This document shows, one piece after another, positions 32,190-46,000 of a stretch of DNA of 64,000 bases. The position numbers were made by a program, and so were the translations under genes. Position 1 is the stretch's first letter. Each line of letters begins with the position of its first letter. Origin of the DNA: Isoetes taiwanensis (lineage: Eukaryota; Streptophyta; Lycopodiopsida; Isoetales; Isoetaceae); the NCBI GenBank assembly GCA_021234155.1, contig JAJEKV010000005.1:21438089-21502088 (forward strand). The letters run 5' to 3'. The notes beneath the pieces were generated by a model, which worked only from the letters and a program-made list of their open reading frames with translations, made no database searches and had not been told where the DNA came from.

Positions 32190-35100
32190 ATGTGAAGCTC
32201 ATTAAAGTTTGTCCCTAGGCTTATTTGAGCGATCCGGAGGCTGGATCCTTGAACGGAGGATTCAACTATTCGAATATATAGGGGACTGAGCCGGAGGGTG
32301 TTCATTAGTATCTGATTCCCCTGGCTGCGGTGCAGAACGAGTCGCCTCGAGAACGTTTTGGGGTCCGTCTCCACAGGGGCGGGACTCTCCCCTACCGAGG
32401 TGGCCATTCAAAGTCGCCTTTGTTTGACTTGGGGAAGGGTGCAGTCATGCTTGCCCAACAACGGGCTGCCCGACCGTTCTAACCCCAACGCTTGGTTCGG
32501 ACCTTATCCGAAAATTTTGGAAATTTTCCCGTATCTTTAGTGATGACCATAGAAGCCGGTGACCAAAACCATAATTTAATTCCATGCCATGCATTAACTA
32601 CGAATTTATAAACCATAAATCCAATAAAATGCATAACTAAAAGAGTGTGCATCGAAAAAAAGCGAGTCTTTGACCAGGGGGGCAACAAGGCGGTGCGGAC
32701 ACATTAAAAAAATTTTCACTTGGAAACTATGAAGCAATCTTTCATCAAGGTACAATTGTTTCTGAGAAACAAAACCAGTTCATTACAAGTTAGTTATGCC
32801 ATCCATGTCAAATAGCTTTAGGGAGCAGAAAAACCAAAACAAAAACCCTTCTAGAATCTGGCAAGTCACAGGGTTTACGTCCAATGCAATCTTAGACCAA
32901 GTATAACGTCCAGCGAGCCAAGGTCAACCCCAAGTACAACGATCCCACAAACTCCATTCCTTTGACCTTAGCTAACCCTTTGACCTAGACCTTCTCCGAA
33001 AATTTCGAAAATTGGGCTGTGTGATGGAGATGGATTAGGAATCCAGCTGGCAAAAAATCAGAATTTATTTTCGTACAATGCATTAATTGCGAATTTATGA
33101 ATGTCTTGCCACACCAAAAGCCCCGACTTCTACTTGCCACATCGGGAGGAGGACAGGCCCAAACTCCGCCCGTCCTGTTCCCCTTGCTCACGTATTCTCG
33201 GCTGCAGCTTCTCGGCCAGGTCCCAAGTGCAACAGACCAAGTCTCGGCCCCCAAAATGCAAACCCTTCTAGAACCTAGCAACCCACAGGGTTTACGTTTT
33301 GGAGGCCCTCTCCTTGTCAGATTAGGGCGGGACCTTGCGCCGTGACTTGACGTGGAGTGGGGGTGTTGATGCTAGAGCACGGACCCTAAAATCCCCCCGG
33401 AAGCTGCTTGCCCCGAATTTCCTCTCCCCAAGGCCCTGGGGACGGACGGGCGACCTCCCCTCTCCGGAACTGCGATTTGACTCTGCGAATGGACTCAGAA
33501 CGTCGACGTTGCCCTAGGGACCAAGTTACGTGGCCGTAAGACCAAAACTCGCCCCCAAAACAAAAACCCTTCTAGAATCCTGCAAGTCCACGGGGTTTAC
33601 GTTTGAGGCCCTCTCCCCTCGGGATTTGGTGAGGGACCTTGCACCGTATCTTGACATGGAGTGGGGGTGTTGACGCCAGAGCTGGGACCCTAAACTCCCA
33701 GTTCATTACAAGTTAATTATGCCATCCATGTCAAATAGCTTTAGGGAGCAGTCCGTTGAACAAGGGCATTCTCTCTATCCATATGCCTTGATACTGAAAC
33801 ACAACCATCATCACAAGCAACCAAATCTAACCCCCCCCCCCCAACCCGCACTAGTCTTTTGCTTTTCTGTAATCATTTATCTTCATTCTAGTAGTTATGA
33901 TGCTTTTCTGTAATCATTTATCTTCATTCTAATAGTTATGATGCTTATATTCTCAATGCAATCTTAGACCAAGTATAACGTCCAGCGAGCCAAGGTCAAC
34001 CCCAAGTACAACGATCCCACAAACTCCATTCCTTTGACCTTAGCTAACCCTTTGACCTAGACCTTCTCCGAAAATTTCAAAATTGGGTTGTGTGTCTTTG
34101 GAGATGGGTTAGGAATCCAGTATTGCAAAAATCAAATTTATTTTCGTACAATGCATTAATTGCGAATTTATGAATGTCTTGCCACTAAAAGCCCCCAGAC
34201 TTCTACTTGCCACATCGGGGAGGAGGACAGGCCCAAACTCCGCCCGTCCGGTTCCCCTTGCTCCCGTATTCTCCGGCTACAAGCTTCTGGCCAGGTCCCA
34301 AGTGCAGCAGACCAAGTCACCGACCCCAAAACGCAAACCCTTCTAGAACACGGCAACCCACGGGGTTTACGTTTTGGAGGCCCTCTCGCCCATCGGTCGG
34401 TAGGGACCTTGCGCCGTGACTTGACGTGGAGTGGGGAGTGTTGGCCGTGAGCACGGACCCTAAAATCCCCCTTTGCCGCTTGCCAATTTCCTCTCCCAAG
34501 GCCACTGGGGCCGGACCGGGCGACCTCCCCCCTCTCGAGGAATCGCGATTTGACTCTGCCAATGGACTCGAGCGTCGGCGTTGCCACGGGGACCAAGTTA
34601 CGTGGCCAAGACCAAAACTTCGGCCCCCAAAACAAAACCCTTCTAGAATGCGGCAAGTCACCGCGGTTTTGCGTTTGGAGGCCCTCTCCTTGTCAATTTG
34701 GTGGGACCTTGCAACTGTATCTTGACATGGAGTGGGGGGTGTTGGCCTTGAAAACCGGGACCCTAAACTCCCTAAGTTGCTTGCCCCAATTCGGTTCATT
34801 ACAAGTTAATTATGCCATCCATGTCAAATATCTTTAGGGAGCAAATCCGTTGAACAAGGGCATTCTCTCTATCCATATGCCTTGATCTTGAAACACAACC
34901 ATCATCACAAGCAACCAAATCTAACCCCCCAACCCGCACTAGTCTTTTGCTTTTCTGTAATCATTTATCTTCATTCTAGTAGTTATGATGCTTTTCTGTA
35001 ATCATTTATCTTCATTCTAATAGTTATGATGCTTATATTCTCAATGCAATCTTAGACCAAGTATAACGTCCAGCGAGCCAAGGTCAACCCCAAGTACAAC

Positions 35101-35304
35101 GATCCCACAAACTCCATTCCTTTGACCTTAGCTAACCCTTTGACCTAGACCTTCTCCGAAAATTTCGAAAATTGGGCTGTGTGCTGGAGATGGGTTAGGA
35201 ATCCAGCTGGCGAAAAATCAGAATTTATTTTCGTACAATGCATTAATTGCGAATTTATGAATGTCTTGCCACTGCAAAAGCGCCCCCCGACTTCTACTTG
35301 CCAC
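32190..35304 (-). repeat. Block B (part 1) of the ~1.1 kb repeat, opposite orientation, with variant units
   Basis: The repeat of block A appears here reverse-complemented. Landmark AATTTATTTTCGTACAATGC recurs near 33,062, 34,136 and 35,222 (periods 1,074 and 1,086). The first part (32,190-32,545) is more diverged. The units at 33.54-34.06 and 34.62-35.15 carry a variant segment with a 41-bp motif (TTTTCTGTAATCATTTATCT...) repeated twice. A C11 run lies at about 33,830. Confidence 0.8.
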
Positions 35305-35312
35305 ATCGGGAG

Positions 35313-36265
35313 CAAGCCTTAAATTTGAATGGGATCTCTAGTATTTTTTTGAAGGGCAATTTTTCAACTTGCCATTCAATTTGGAGGGCAAATTTTTGGT
35401 CCGCCATTCTTTTGCATGTCCAAGTTTTTCAAAGACATTCAAAGCTTAAACTATAAAAATTATACGAATAGAATAGAATAGAATATATTCTCGGAGATCA
35501 ATTGCAGTGCATATGCACTCAAATGAAGAAAAGGAAAAATATCTAAATTATGGATGATATATTTTAACTTTTAATAAATATAACTACAAAAAAGTATCCA
35601 AAATAACTGATAGTCTTAGTAATATATTTCATATTGACATATTGCCATTGCCAATGCCAATGCAAGAAATAAGGAAAAACATTATGTGAAATTTGCCATT
35701 GAAAATCGAAAATCTTTTTGCGAAAAAACAAAGTCGTCCATTCAAAAAATGAAAATCTCAATATGTTCAAGAGACGACATGCCTCGAAATTCCTCTATGT
35801 TGAGTGGGCTCTAAAGCTGATAAGCTGAATTGGTCGGATTCAGATCAAATTGCATATCAAATTTCATGCAGATGAAGAAGCTCGACGCTGGGCGGGAAAG
35901 AAAAGAAAATAAGGAAAGGGAAGTTCTTATCGTTCTATTTTTTTTTTGCATTTACTTGCCTTGCCAATTATAATAAATGCATTTGTTGAGAAGGAAATTA
36001 TTAAAAAGTTTGAATATCAAATGTTGTTTGTTTTGGTCAAGAGAAACTGTAAAGTAAAAACAGAAAAATATATAATGCAAGCAATAATTTTTTTCTTTTT
36101 CATAATCATGGCCATTCTACTGAAGGGCAACTTTTTCCTAAGCTTTTCTATTGAATGGTAAAAATTTTCCCTTGCCATTCTTAAGAATGTCTAAAAAAAT
36201 TTAGCCGTTCTCTGCATGGCTAGGACCCCCAAGAATAGTACTGAACATTTCAAATTTAAGGCTTG
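35313..36265. mobile_element. 953-bp hAT-type MITE with 8-bp target duplication
   Basis: The ends are inverted repeats. The left reads CAAGCCTTAAATTTGAATG and the right, read inward, CAAGCCTTAAATTTGAAATG. The flanks are ATCGGGAG at 35,305-35,312 and 36,266-36,273. Other units of the array read straight across this site with one ATCGGGAG, confirming the insertion. An 8-bp duplication and CA...TG ends are hAT features. The AT-rich interior has no transposase; GGGCAA / TTGCCATTC motifs recur near both ends. Confidence 0.92.
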
Positions 36266-39200
36266 ATCGGGAGGAGGACAGGCCCAAACTCCGCTCCGTC
36301 AGTTCCCCTTGCTCCGTATTCTCCGGCTGCGGCTTCGGCGGCGGAGTCCCAAGTGCAGCGAGACCAAGTCACCGGCCCCCAAAGCGCCAAACCCTTCTAG
36401 AACACAGCAGCCCACGGGGTTTACGTTTTGGGAGGCCCTCTCCTGTCGGTCGAGGCGGGACCTTGCGCCGCGTTGACAGCGTGGAGTGGGGGTGTTGGCG
36501 CCGGAGCACGGACCCTAAAATCCCGGAAGGCGCTTTGCCCGAATTTCCTCTCCCCAAGGCCCCGGGGGGCCGGGCCGGGCGACCTCCCCTCTCCGGATCG
36601 CGATTTGACTCTGCCAATGGACTCAACGCGTCGGCGTTGCCACAGGGACCAAGTTCCGTGGCGGCGAGACCACCCGACCTCAAGAAGCGCCAAAGTAGCT
36701 CACTTCCATCACACTTTCGTAGTCAATTGGCCTAGGATGTGGATCACGGGATCTTGTCGTGGAGGGCGTGAGTGTTTCTTTCTCTTTTGCAAAACCGACC
36801 TTGTAACTTGCTCCCTAGGGTAATTTCGCCATTCCTGACGATTTGGCGGTCGATTTGCCATTCCGAACCTCCCCGTGCCCGGCGACAAAGACATGCGGTT
36901 TCTACAAGGCCGACCTCGGGGCGCCCAGCGGTTTTGACAAGTTCTCCCGGACCCGATCACGGAATCTTTTGGGCCTTCCCGAGGGGCCCCGAGCGGAGGA
37001 TCCAATTGTCGGATAGGGGAACGGGCTCGGGAGGAGGTGGTCATTAGCGTCGCGGCCCAGGGGGCCGCGCGGAAAGGGCTGCCTCGGGAACTTTTTTTTG
37101 ATCCCACCTCTTGGGGTCCGGACTCTCCCTCTTGTGAGGGATCCCTGCAAGGTCCTGGCCTCGTTTGACTTGGGGAAGGGTGCCGGCTTGGTTGCCTGCA
37201 ATCCGCTGCCCCGACCGTTCTAATGCTAACCCTTTGACCTAGACCTTCTCCAAAAATTTCGAAAAAATGGGGCTGTGTGCTGGAAATGGATTAGGATTCC
37301 AAATGGCAAAAATCAGAATTTATTTTCGCACAATGCATTAATTGCGAATTTATGAATGTCTTGCCATCACCGCAAAGTTTCCTAATTTCTACTTGCCACA
37401 TCGGGAGGAGGACAGGCCCAAACTCCGCTCGTCCAGTTCCCCTTGCTCCGTATTCATTGCGGCTTCTCGGCCAGTCCCAAGTGCAATGGACCAAGTCTAC
37501 CGCCCCCAAAACGCCAAACCCTTCTAGAACACGGCAACCCACGGGGTTTACGTTTTGGAGGCCCTCTCCTTGTCGATTCTCGGGGACCTTGCGCCGTGAC
37601 TTGACGCGGGAGTGGGGGGTTGGACGCCAGAGCCGCGGACCCTAAAATCCCCCTAAGTCTGCTTTGCCCCGAATTTCCTCTCCCCAAGGCCCTGGGGACG
37701 GACGGGCGACCTCCCCTCTCCGGAATCGCGATTTGACTCTGCCAATGGACTCAGAACGTCGACGTTGCCCTGGGGACCAAGTTCCGTGGCCAGAAGACCA
37801 CCCGACCTCCAAGAAGCGCCAAAGTAGCTCACTTCCATCACACTCGTAGTCAATTGGCCTAGGATGTGGATGCGGGATACTGTCGTGGAGGGCGTGAGTG
37901 TTTCTTTCTTTTGCAAAACCGACCTTGTAACTTGCTCCCTAGGGTAATTTCACCATTCCGGACGATTTGGCAGGGTCGATTTGCCATTCCGGAGCCTCCC
38001 GGTGCCCGAACGACAAAACACTGCGGTTTCTACAAGGCCGACCTCAGGACGCCCCGCGGTTTGACAAGTTCTCCCGGACCGATCTGGAATCTTTTGGGCC
38101 TTCCCGAAGAGGGGCCCCTGAACGGAGGATCCAACGGTCGGATAGGGGAACCGGGCTCCGGGAGGGTGGTCATTAGCGTGCGACCCCGGGAGGCCCAGCG
38201 GGGAAGGGCTGCCTCGGGGAACTTTTGGATCCCGCCTCTTGGGGTCCGGACTCTCCCCCCCTCTTGTGAGGATCCCCCGCAAGGTCCCAGGCCTCGTTTG
38301 ACTTGGGGAAGGCAAAAATCAGGTGCCAATGCTTTCGGTTGCCCCCTGCAGGCTGCCCCGACCGCTCTAATGCTAACCCTTTGACCTAGACCTTCTCAGA
38401 AAATTTCGAAAATTGGGCTGTGTGTCGAAATGGATTAGGATTCCAGCTGGCAAAAATCAGAATTTATTTTAGGCCTACAATGCATTAATTCTGCGAATTT
38501 ATGAATGTCTTGCCATCTACAAAAGCCCCCCGACCTCAAGACTTCTACTTGCCCACATCGGAGGAGGACAGGCCCAAACTCCGCTCCGTCGGTTCCCTTG
38601 CTCCGTATTCTGAGGGGCTGCGGCTTCTCGGCCCGGTCCCAAGTGCAGCAGACCAAGTCTCGGCCCCAAAACGCAAACCCTTCTAGAACCCGGCAACCCA
38701 CAGGGTTTTACGTTTTGGAGGCCCTCTCCTTGTCCCGTTCGGGCGGGACCTTGCTGCGTGACTTGGCGTGGAGTGGGGGTGTTGGCCTTGAGCACCGGAC
38801 CCTAAAATCCCGGGAAGCCCTCTCACTCTCCCGCTTGCCCCAAATTTCCCTCTCCCCCAAGGCCACAGGGGCCGGACGGGCCGACCTCCCTCTCCCGGAA
38901 TCGCGATTTGACTCTGCCAATGGACTCGGAACGTCAACGTTGCCCTGGGGACCAAGTTCCGTGGCGAAAGACCACCCGACCTCAAGAAGCGCCCAAGCTC
39001 ACTTCCATCACACTCGTAGTCAATTGGCCTAGGATGTGGATCGGGATCTTGTCGTGGAGGCGTGAGTGTTTCTTTCTTTTGCAAAACCGACCTTGTAACT
39101 TGCTCCCTAGGGTAATTTACGCCATTCGGACGATTTGGCGGTCGATTTGCCATTCCGGGACCTCCCGGTGCGAGCGACAAAGACAACTGCCCGGTTTCTA

Positions 39201-42200
39201 CAAAGGCCGCCTCCTGGGCGCCCCGCGGTTTAACAAGTTCTCCGGACCGATCTGGAATCTTTTGGGCCTTCGAAGAGGGGCCACCGAGCGGAGGATCAAT
39301 CGGTCGGATAGGGCAGCTTTCTCGGGAGGTGGTCGATAGCGTCACTTCCGCTAGCGGCCCGGGAAGGGCTGCCTCGGGAACTTTTTTGATCCACTTCTCT
39401 TGGGGTCCTGACTCTCCCCCTCTTGTGAGGGATCCCCGCAAGGTCACGGCCTCGTTTGACTTGGGGAAGGGTGCCAGCTTCGGTTGCCCCGCAACTGCCC
39501 CTTTGCCGTTCTAATCTTAACCCTTTGACCCTAGACCTTCTCCTAAAATTTGAAAATTGGGCTGCGTGTCTTGGAAATGGATTAGGATTCCAGGCGGCAA
39601 AAATCAAATTTATTTTCGTACAATGCATTAATTGCGAATTTATGAATGTCTTGCCACTACAAAAGTGCCCCCCTTCTACTTGCCACATCGGAGGAGGACA
39701 GGCCCAAACTCCCTCCGTCGGTTCCCCCCCTGCTCCGTATTCTCGGCTGCGGCTTCTCGGCCAGGTCCCAAGTGCAACAGACCAAGTCTCGGCCCCCAAA
39801 ACGCCAAACCCTTCTAGAACACAGCAACCCACGGGGTTTACGTTTTGGAGGCCCTCTCCTTGTCGATTCGGGCGGGACCTTTGCGGCGATGGACGTGGAG
39901 TGGGGGTGTTGACCCCGCGGATCACGGACCTAAAATCCCCCTAAGGCGCGCCCAATTTCTCTCCCCAAGGCCACAGGGACCGGGCCGCGACCTCCCTCCC
40001 CGAATCGCGATTTGATTCTGCCAATGGACTCGGAACGTCGACGTTGCCCCTGGGACCAAGTTCCATGGCGAGAAAGACCACCCGACCTCCAAGAAGCGCC
40101 AAAGTAGCTCACTTCCATCACACTCGTGAGTCAATTGGCCTAGGATGTGGATGCGGGATCTCTTGTCGTGGAGGGCGTGAGTGTTTCTTTCTTTGCAAAA
40201 CCGACCTTGTAACTTGCTCCCTAGGTAATTTCGCCATTCCTGACGATTTGGCAGGTCGATTGCCATTCGAGCCTCCCGGTGCGAACGACAAGACATCATG
40301 CCGGTTTCTACAAGGCCGACCTCGGGACGCCCGCTGTTTTGACAAGTTCTCCCGGACCGATCTGGAATCTTTTGGGCCTTCGAAGGGGCCCCTCGAACGG
40401 AGGATCAACGGTGGGATAGGGGAGGAACCGCTCCGGGAGGGTGGTCGTTAAGCGTGCGGCCCGGGAGGCGCCGCCGGAAGGGCTGCCTCGGGAACTTTTG
40501 GATCCCGCCTCTTGGGGTGGGACTCTCCCCTCTTGTGAGGGATCCACCGCAAGGTCCCCGGCCTCGTTTGACTTGGGGAAGGGTGCATTTCGGTTGCCAC
40601 AGCGGGCTGCCCCAACCGTTCTAATCAATCCTTTGATCTAGACCTTCTCCTAAAATTTGAAAATGGGGAACATGTGCTTGGAAATGGATTAGGATTCCAA
40701 ATAAAAAAATCGGAATTTATTTTAGGTACAATGCATTAATTGCGAATTTATGAATGTCTTGCCACTGCAAAAGCCCCCCGACTTCTACTTGCCACATCGG
40801 GAGGAGGACAGGCCCAAACTCCGCTCCGTCCGGTTCCCCTTGCTCGTGTTTCTCGCGCGGCTTCTCGGCCCAGTCCCAAGTGCACCGGACCAAGTCTACG
40901 CCCCCCAAAGCGCAAACCCTTCTAGGAACACGGCAACCCGCGGGGTTTTCGTTTTGGAGGCCCTCTCCTTGTCGGTTAGTGGGACCTTGACGGCGTGACT
41001 TGGCGATGGAGTGGGGTGTTGGCGTCGAGCCGCGGACCCTAAAATCCCGGAAGCTGCTTGCCCGGATTTCCTCTCCCCAAGGCCACAGGGGCGGGGCCAG
41101 GCGACCTCCCTCTCGGCTCCGCGATTTGACTCTGCCAATGGACTCGGAGCGTCGGCGTTGCCACAGGGACCAAGTTCCGTGGCGAGGAAGACCACCCGAC
41201 CTCCAAGAAGCGCCAAAGTAGCTCACTTCCATCACACTTTCGTAGTCAATTGGCCTAGGATGTGGATCGCGGGGATCTTGTCGTGGAGGCGTGAGTGTTT
41301 CTTTCTTTTACCAAAACCGACCTTGTAACTTGCTCCTAGGGTAATTTAGCCCATTCCGGACGATTTGGCGAGGTTGATTTTGCCATTCCCGGAGCCTCCC
41401 CGACAAGCAACTGCGGTTTCTACAAAGACTGACTCGGGGCGGTTTCTACAAGTTCTCCGGACCTCTGGGGGCCTTCCCGAGGGGCCCTGACTGGAGGATT
41501 GACAAGTTCTCGGGAGGTGGTCATTAGCGTCGGCCCCCGGGCGCGCTGCCGGGGGAAGGGCTACCTCGGGGAACTTTTGGATCCACGCCTCTTGGGGTCC
41601 AGGACTCTCCCCTCTTGTGAGGGATCCACCGCAAGGTCCCGCCTCGTTTGACTTGGGAAGGGTGCCGGCTTCGGTTTGCCCGCTGTGGCTGCCCAAGCCG
41701 TTCTAATGCTAAACCCTTTGACCTAGACCTTCTCAGAAAATTTCCGAAAATTGGGGCATTGTCTTTGGAAATGGATTAGGTTCCAGCTGGCAAAAAATCA
41801 GAATTTATTTTAGTACAATGCATTAATTGCGAATTTATGAATGTCTTGCCACTGCAAAAGCCCCCCGACTACTTGCCACATCCGGAGGAGGGCCGGTTAA
41901 AACTCGCCCGTCGGTTCCCCCTTGCTCGTATTCCTGGGCGGCTTCGGCCAGTCCCAAGTGCAATGGACCAAGTCACCGGCCCCCCAAACGCAAACCCTTC
42001 TAGAACCCGGCAACCCACGGGGTTTACGTTTTGGAGGCCCTCTCCTTGTCGGTTTCGCGGGACTTTCGCGGCCGTGACTTGCGTGGAGTGGGGGTGTTGG
42101 CGCCGGATCCACGGACCCTAAAATCCCGGGAGCCGCTTTGCCGAATTTCCTCTCCCAAGGCCACCTCGGGGGGCGGACGGGCGACCTCCCCTCCTCGGGA

Positions 42201-42290
42201 ATCGCGATTTGACTCTGCCAATGGACTCCGAACGTCGGCCGCGTTTCCCTCGGGACCAAGTTACGTGACCAAGACCACTCATGTTAACCC
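36266..42290 (-). repeat. Block B (part 2) of the ~1.1 kb repeat, opposite orientation
   Basis: Five more landmark sites occur at about 37,317, 38,460, 39,607, 40,713 and 41,804 (periods 1,143, 1,147, 1,106 and 1,091). Units keep CCTAGGATGTGGAT, GGATCCCTCACAAG-type and GGAGGCCCTCTCC landmarks. Differences are short indels at GC-rich sites. Open frames of up to 254 codons occur on both strands but are not conserved from unit to unit. The array ends near 42,280 in GGGACCAAGTTACGTGACCA. Confidence 0.85.
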
Positions 42291-42407
42291 AACTAAGAAA
42301 TGAGTTTTAAACGTCATTAATATCGCGTGCATGCGGCGTCAATACCGTCATATCGCGGCGTTATTTGTTATAGCGGCGTCGTTTAAACTATTTTTATTTT
42401 TGTTGTG
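42291..42407 (-). mobile_element. Candidate right end of a second CACTA-like element
   Basis: GCGGCGT motifs are followed by an end that, read inward on the minus strand, begins CACAACAAAAATAAAAATAG. The bases outside are TAC. The end shares CACAACAA with the 28.5 kb element. It would close an element holding gene X copy 2, but no left partner was found. Confidence 0.45.
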
Positions 42408-43010
42408 TACATGTTTGATCTTTTTGGGGCATGTTTGAGCCTAGACAATGCTTGAGCCTAAGAGGCTTGTTTGAACCTAGGTAGCATGTTCGACCCTAAG
42501 GAAATGCAAAGCCCTACACGTTCAACATCTGTAGGCTCCTCATGGTTCACTCTATGTATTTGGACTTGTTCACCCTACAAAATACCATTATTATTATCTG
42601 TTTTGAAAGGTAGAGCAAAGGATCCACAACGAGAAAGCTAGTGGATAGCATCAAATTAAGCAATGATCGAGGTTAACTTGGTGGTGGCACTTGGTTTAAG
42701 GTTAGAAAATCGGAAGTAACTAAGATACCATTGAAGACTCTTTGCATGTTCTAGTCTAGAGGCAATGCTTGAGCCTATGTGGCTTCTTTGAGCCCATGTT
42801 CCAAATTCTTTATTCCTCAGGATATAATGTATACCAAAAGGGCGGGAGGGGGAAAAAAAAATTGAATTGAATGTGTTTTTATTGCACACGAAGACCAATA
42901 GACATAGCCTATCGGAAGGATTGCACCCGAGGATGTGCATAATATTTGACATATAAATTTAATGATCGTCTCCTCTAGGTGCTAACTAGGAGTCGTCATT
43001 GTTAGCATTA
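42408..43010. other. Spacer with GCTTGAGCC repeats; no gene seen
   Basis: The motif (T)GCTTGAGCCTA(A/T)G.GGCTT recurs near 42,450-42,475 and 42,765-42,790. No supported coding sequence. Confidence 0.4.
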
Positions 43011-43022
43011 CCAATATTTGTA

Positions 43023-46000
43023 TTAAAATGCCTGAAGTACATCGTATTTCGTGGAATTGCTCACGGTGTAAGATCTTTGCATGAGAGCTGGTGGTCCAAC
43101 CTCTTGATGCTCATTTTCCCAATGAGTTTGAATGCCTTGATCTGCGGAGGGCTCTTGGGGCGTTATTGACTCCTCTAGCACAACACCTTGGAATATTGGG
43201 CGTCCCCTCGGTGTAGTTTGTATGATAAACCACCATGTTGGGTCTTGTCGTCGGTAAAGAAAAAAATGGTCAAAGAAGTTTGGGCGTGAGATTGATATTG
43301 ATGGTCTAAATTTTGAAGTGGATATGTGTATGTGTGTACCGCTCACGGTTATGCGGAAGGACAAGCGTCTCACTACCGGGGTACATCTTGCTAGAGTTGG
43401 CGAAAAAAAGCCACTTGTTCTATCATACTTTCTTTGTAGGCCTGGCCCCCCCTTAATTGAAGGTCAAACCAATCGACATCGAATATGAAGGTCTTAAAAT
43501 TGCCACCAACATCCACCTCCATTATAGTCTTTAACCTCCCCACCCAATCACGGGTGGCTTCCCAGACGATTCACGATCGGCAACACTTGATTGAAACTCC
43601 ATCGTGAATGATGCCATGACTCCATGATCCACAAGTCTTCCCATTATGTCAAGAGAACTCACCGATAGTGGGTCCCATGCCACCATATCGAGGAGTAAGA
43701 TATATCTTTCAAAAGCACCATTAATGTCAATAGATACAATAACATCAAAAGAAAATACTCGATTTCGACATCAACATAATTTGTTGCAACTACCTTTTCA
43801 TGACACCTTGTCGTATGCCCATTCCGTAGGCTGTAATATACTCCCCTTGTGATATGCATCGGTCAAAGCACTGTAGTACCCATTCTCTTTCCATCTTGTC
43901 CCGGCAGGGTTCATATCCATCGAGTGCGGGGCTCGTCTATTATGTCGTCTCCATTCATGCCTCTTCTCTTCCATTTCTTCCTTTGCGTTCTCATAACGAG
44001 CAATCCATTTTGCCATTGGTGCGGTTGTAAAGAAGAAATTGATTAACCTTAATGATCATATCGGTAGCGAAATGACTTCTCGCATACCATTGCCTTCCGC
44101 CACTACCCCCACAATCTTCTGTCCCTTCATCACTCCATAAGCGGGTGCATCACGGATGTGCGGTGGAAATATATTCGTCATATAGAAAAGTGACTCTTTC
44201 ATGTAGCCATCCCTCTGCCATACTACCTACCTTGAGGGCTCTTTTGGCGCACCATATCCTTCAATACCTTCATAAACCTTTCCAAGAAAAACATCCATCG
44301 GCATATGCAGTTCCCGCTGAGCTCCACTTCCTCAATAAGATGTACCAAAAAGATGGGTTTATTTGTCAAAGAAAGCTCGTGGAAACTCCTTCTCCAACAA
44401 GCAACATGCCTCTGCCATTTTCACTTTCATCTCTTCAATTTAGTCTTTTCGGTATAGTTTTTACACATCCACCTATGAGGTCCAAAACAAAAACTTAGCC
44501 ACAAATAAAATAGGCGGGGGACCACTAAATCAACATGGGTAACAACCTTATGACCTTTGATAGGGCACTTATTGCCTCAATGGTCCCTTGTCTAAAACTC
44601 CCCTAAAGGTCGGGGGGCATGAAGAAGCGCATGATCCAAACACCAAATATAAGTTATGGGTTACATTTTATAGTAGTGCATATATATGTGGACTTCAATT
44701 GCTTACATGCAAGAACTTATGCGATCATGGGACTTTAAACCCGTCGACTCCCCACTACTTGTGAATGCGGTTGCAATGATTGCATGTAACCGGTTGGTGT
44801 TCTAAGGGCCCTTAAATCATCATAAATAGGGTCGATGGTCAGACCTAGCAATAACCCATTTTGCGGAGGAAGTGGTTGCCCTTCACCTCGGATCCATGCC
44901 TCTTTCTTCGTATTACTTACCTTAAGGTCCATCCTGGCATTTGTTGTGTCTTTTGACCAAATACATGCTTCCATAAAAAGTTTCCCGTTCTTGAAGATAT
45001 GCATCGGGTCTAAAAGGTGTTGAATCAATAGGTCGGTCCAATATGGTAGTCTATAAAAAACAGACTTCCTTTTCATATTGGCAGTAAAGACTTCCTCCTC
45101 CGCGGCTTCCTCGCCACCACTGTATAATTCCTCATCCTCACTGTCTAGGTCGACTCGACCTCCCTCAATTCTGCAGTGCCCCCCCCTCTGGTTTCCCTTG
45201 CGGATTTTCCCCTCTTCCTTCTTATCCCAACGCTCACCCCATTCTCGTATGGTAGTGCAGCGGGTGGTTCTGTATAGTCTCTGATGCCAGCATGGGTTGT
45301 CTGTATTTGCTTTTACGAAGGGGGATTGCGTGAGCGGCAAATACTTCCTAAAACCCTCAGATACTACTTTCTTCAGATGCTTAGGTGGCCCGGTCTTGCA
45401 ACTTTTCCCCACATATCATGCAAGGGAAGTGCCCCGATGTCTTAAACCCAGAACACTCGGCAAACCCAGGAAAGTCATGCATAGTCCACAATAGTATACC
45501 TCTAAGATTAAAAACGTCATTTTTATGGGCATCGTAGACCTGAATACCTGTGTTCCACAAAGGGAGTAACTCATCCACAATTATTCTTAGGTACACATCT
45601 AAATTACTTGGTTTTTTCTTCCCAGGTATCAATAAAGTCATCATAATGTGCCCACTCTTCATCAACAACCATGGGGTATGTTGTAGTTCACTATCATCAG
45701 CCCATGTAGACCATGCGATCGATTGTGTACCATATGGGTTTTCACGCCATGGTGGCCAGGCCCCAAGCGCCGCGTTAATTGGTTCTTTTCCAAAGTCGGG
45801 CCATGTCGCATCGACATGCTTCCAAAACTGCTTGTCGCTCGGGACTAGCATCACATCATCACTAGATGCATGTGTAGCCGTGAAGTCCATTAGGCTAGCC
45901 AATGTCTTGCAACTAACATCAACTTTAACCTATAGAATAAATTATAGGCAACATATAAATTACCCAAAAATAAGTGAATTTACAACTATTTGTAAGAAGT

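Noticed and set aside
38683-39447. 254-codon open frame and other long frames in the ~1.1 kb repeat
   Set aside because: Other units of the same repeat break these frames by indels, and different frames and strands are open in different units. High GC alone explains their length.
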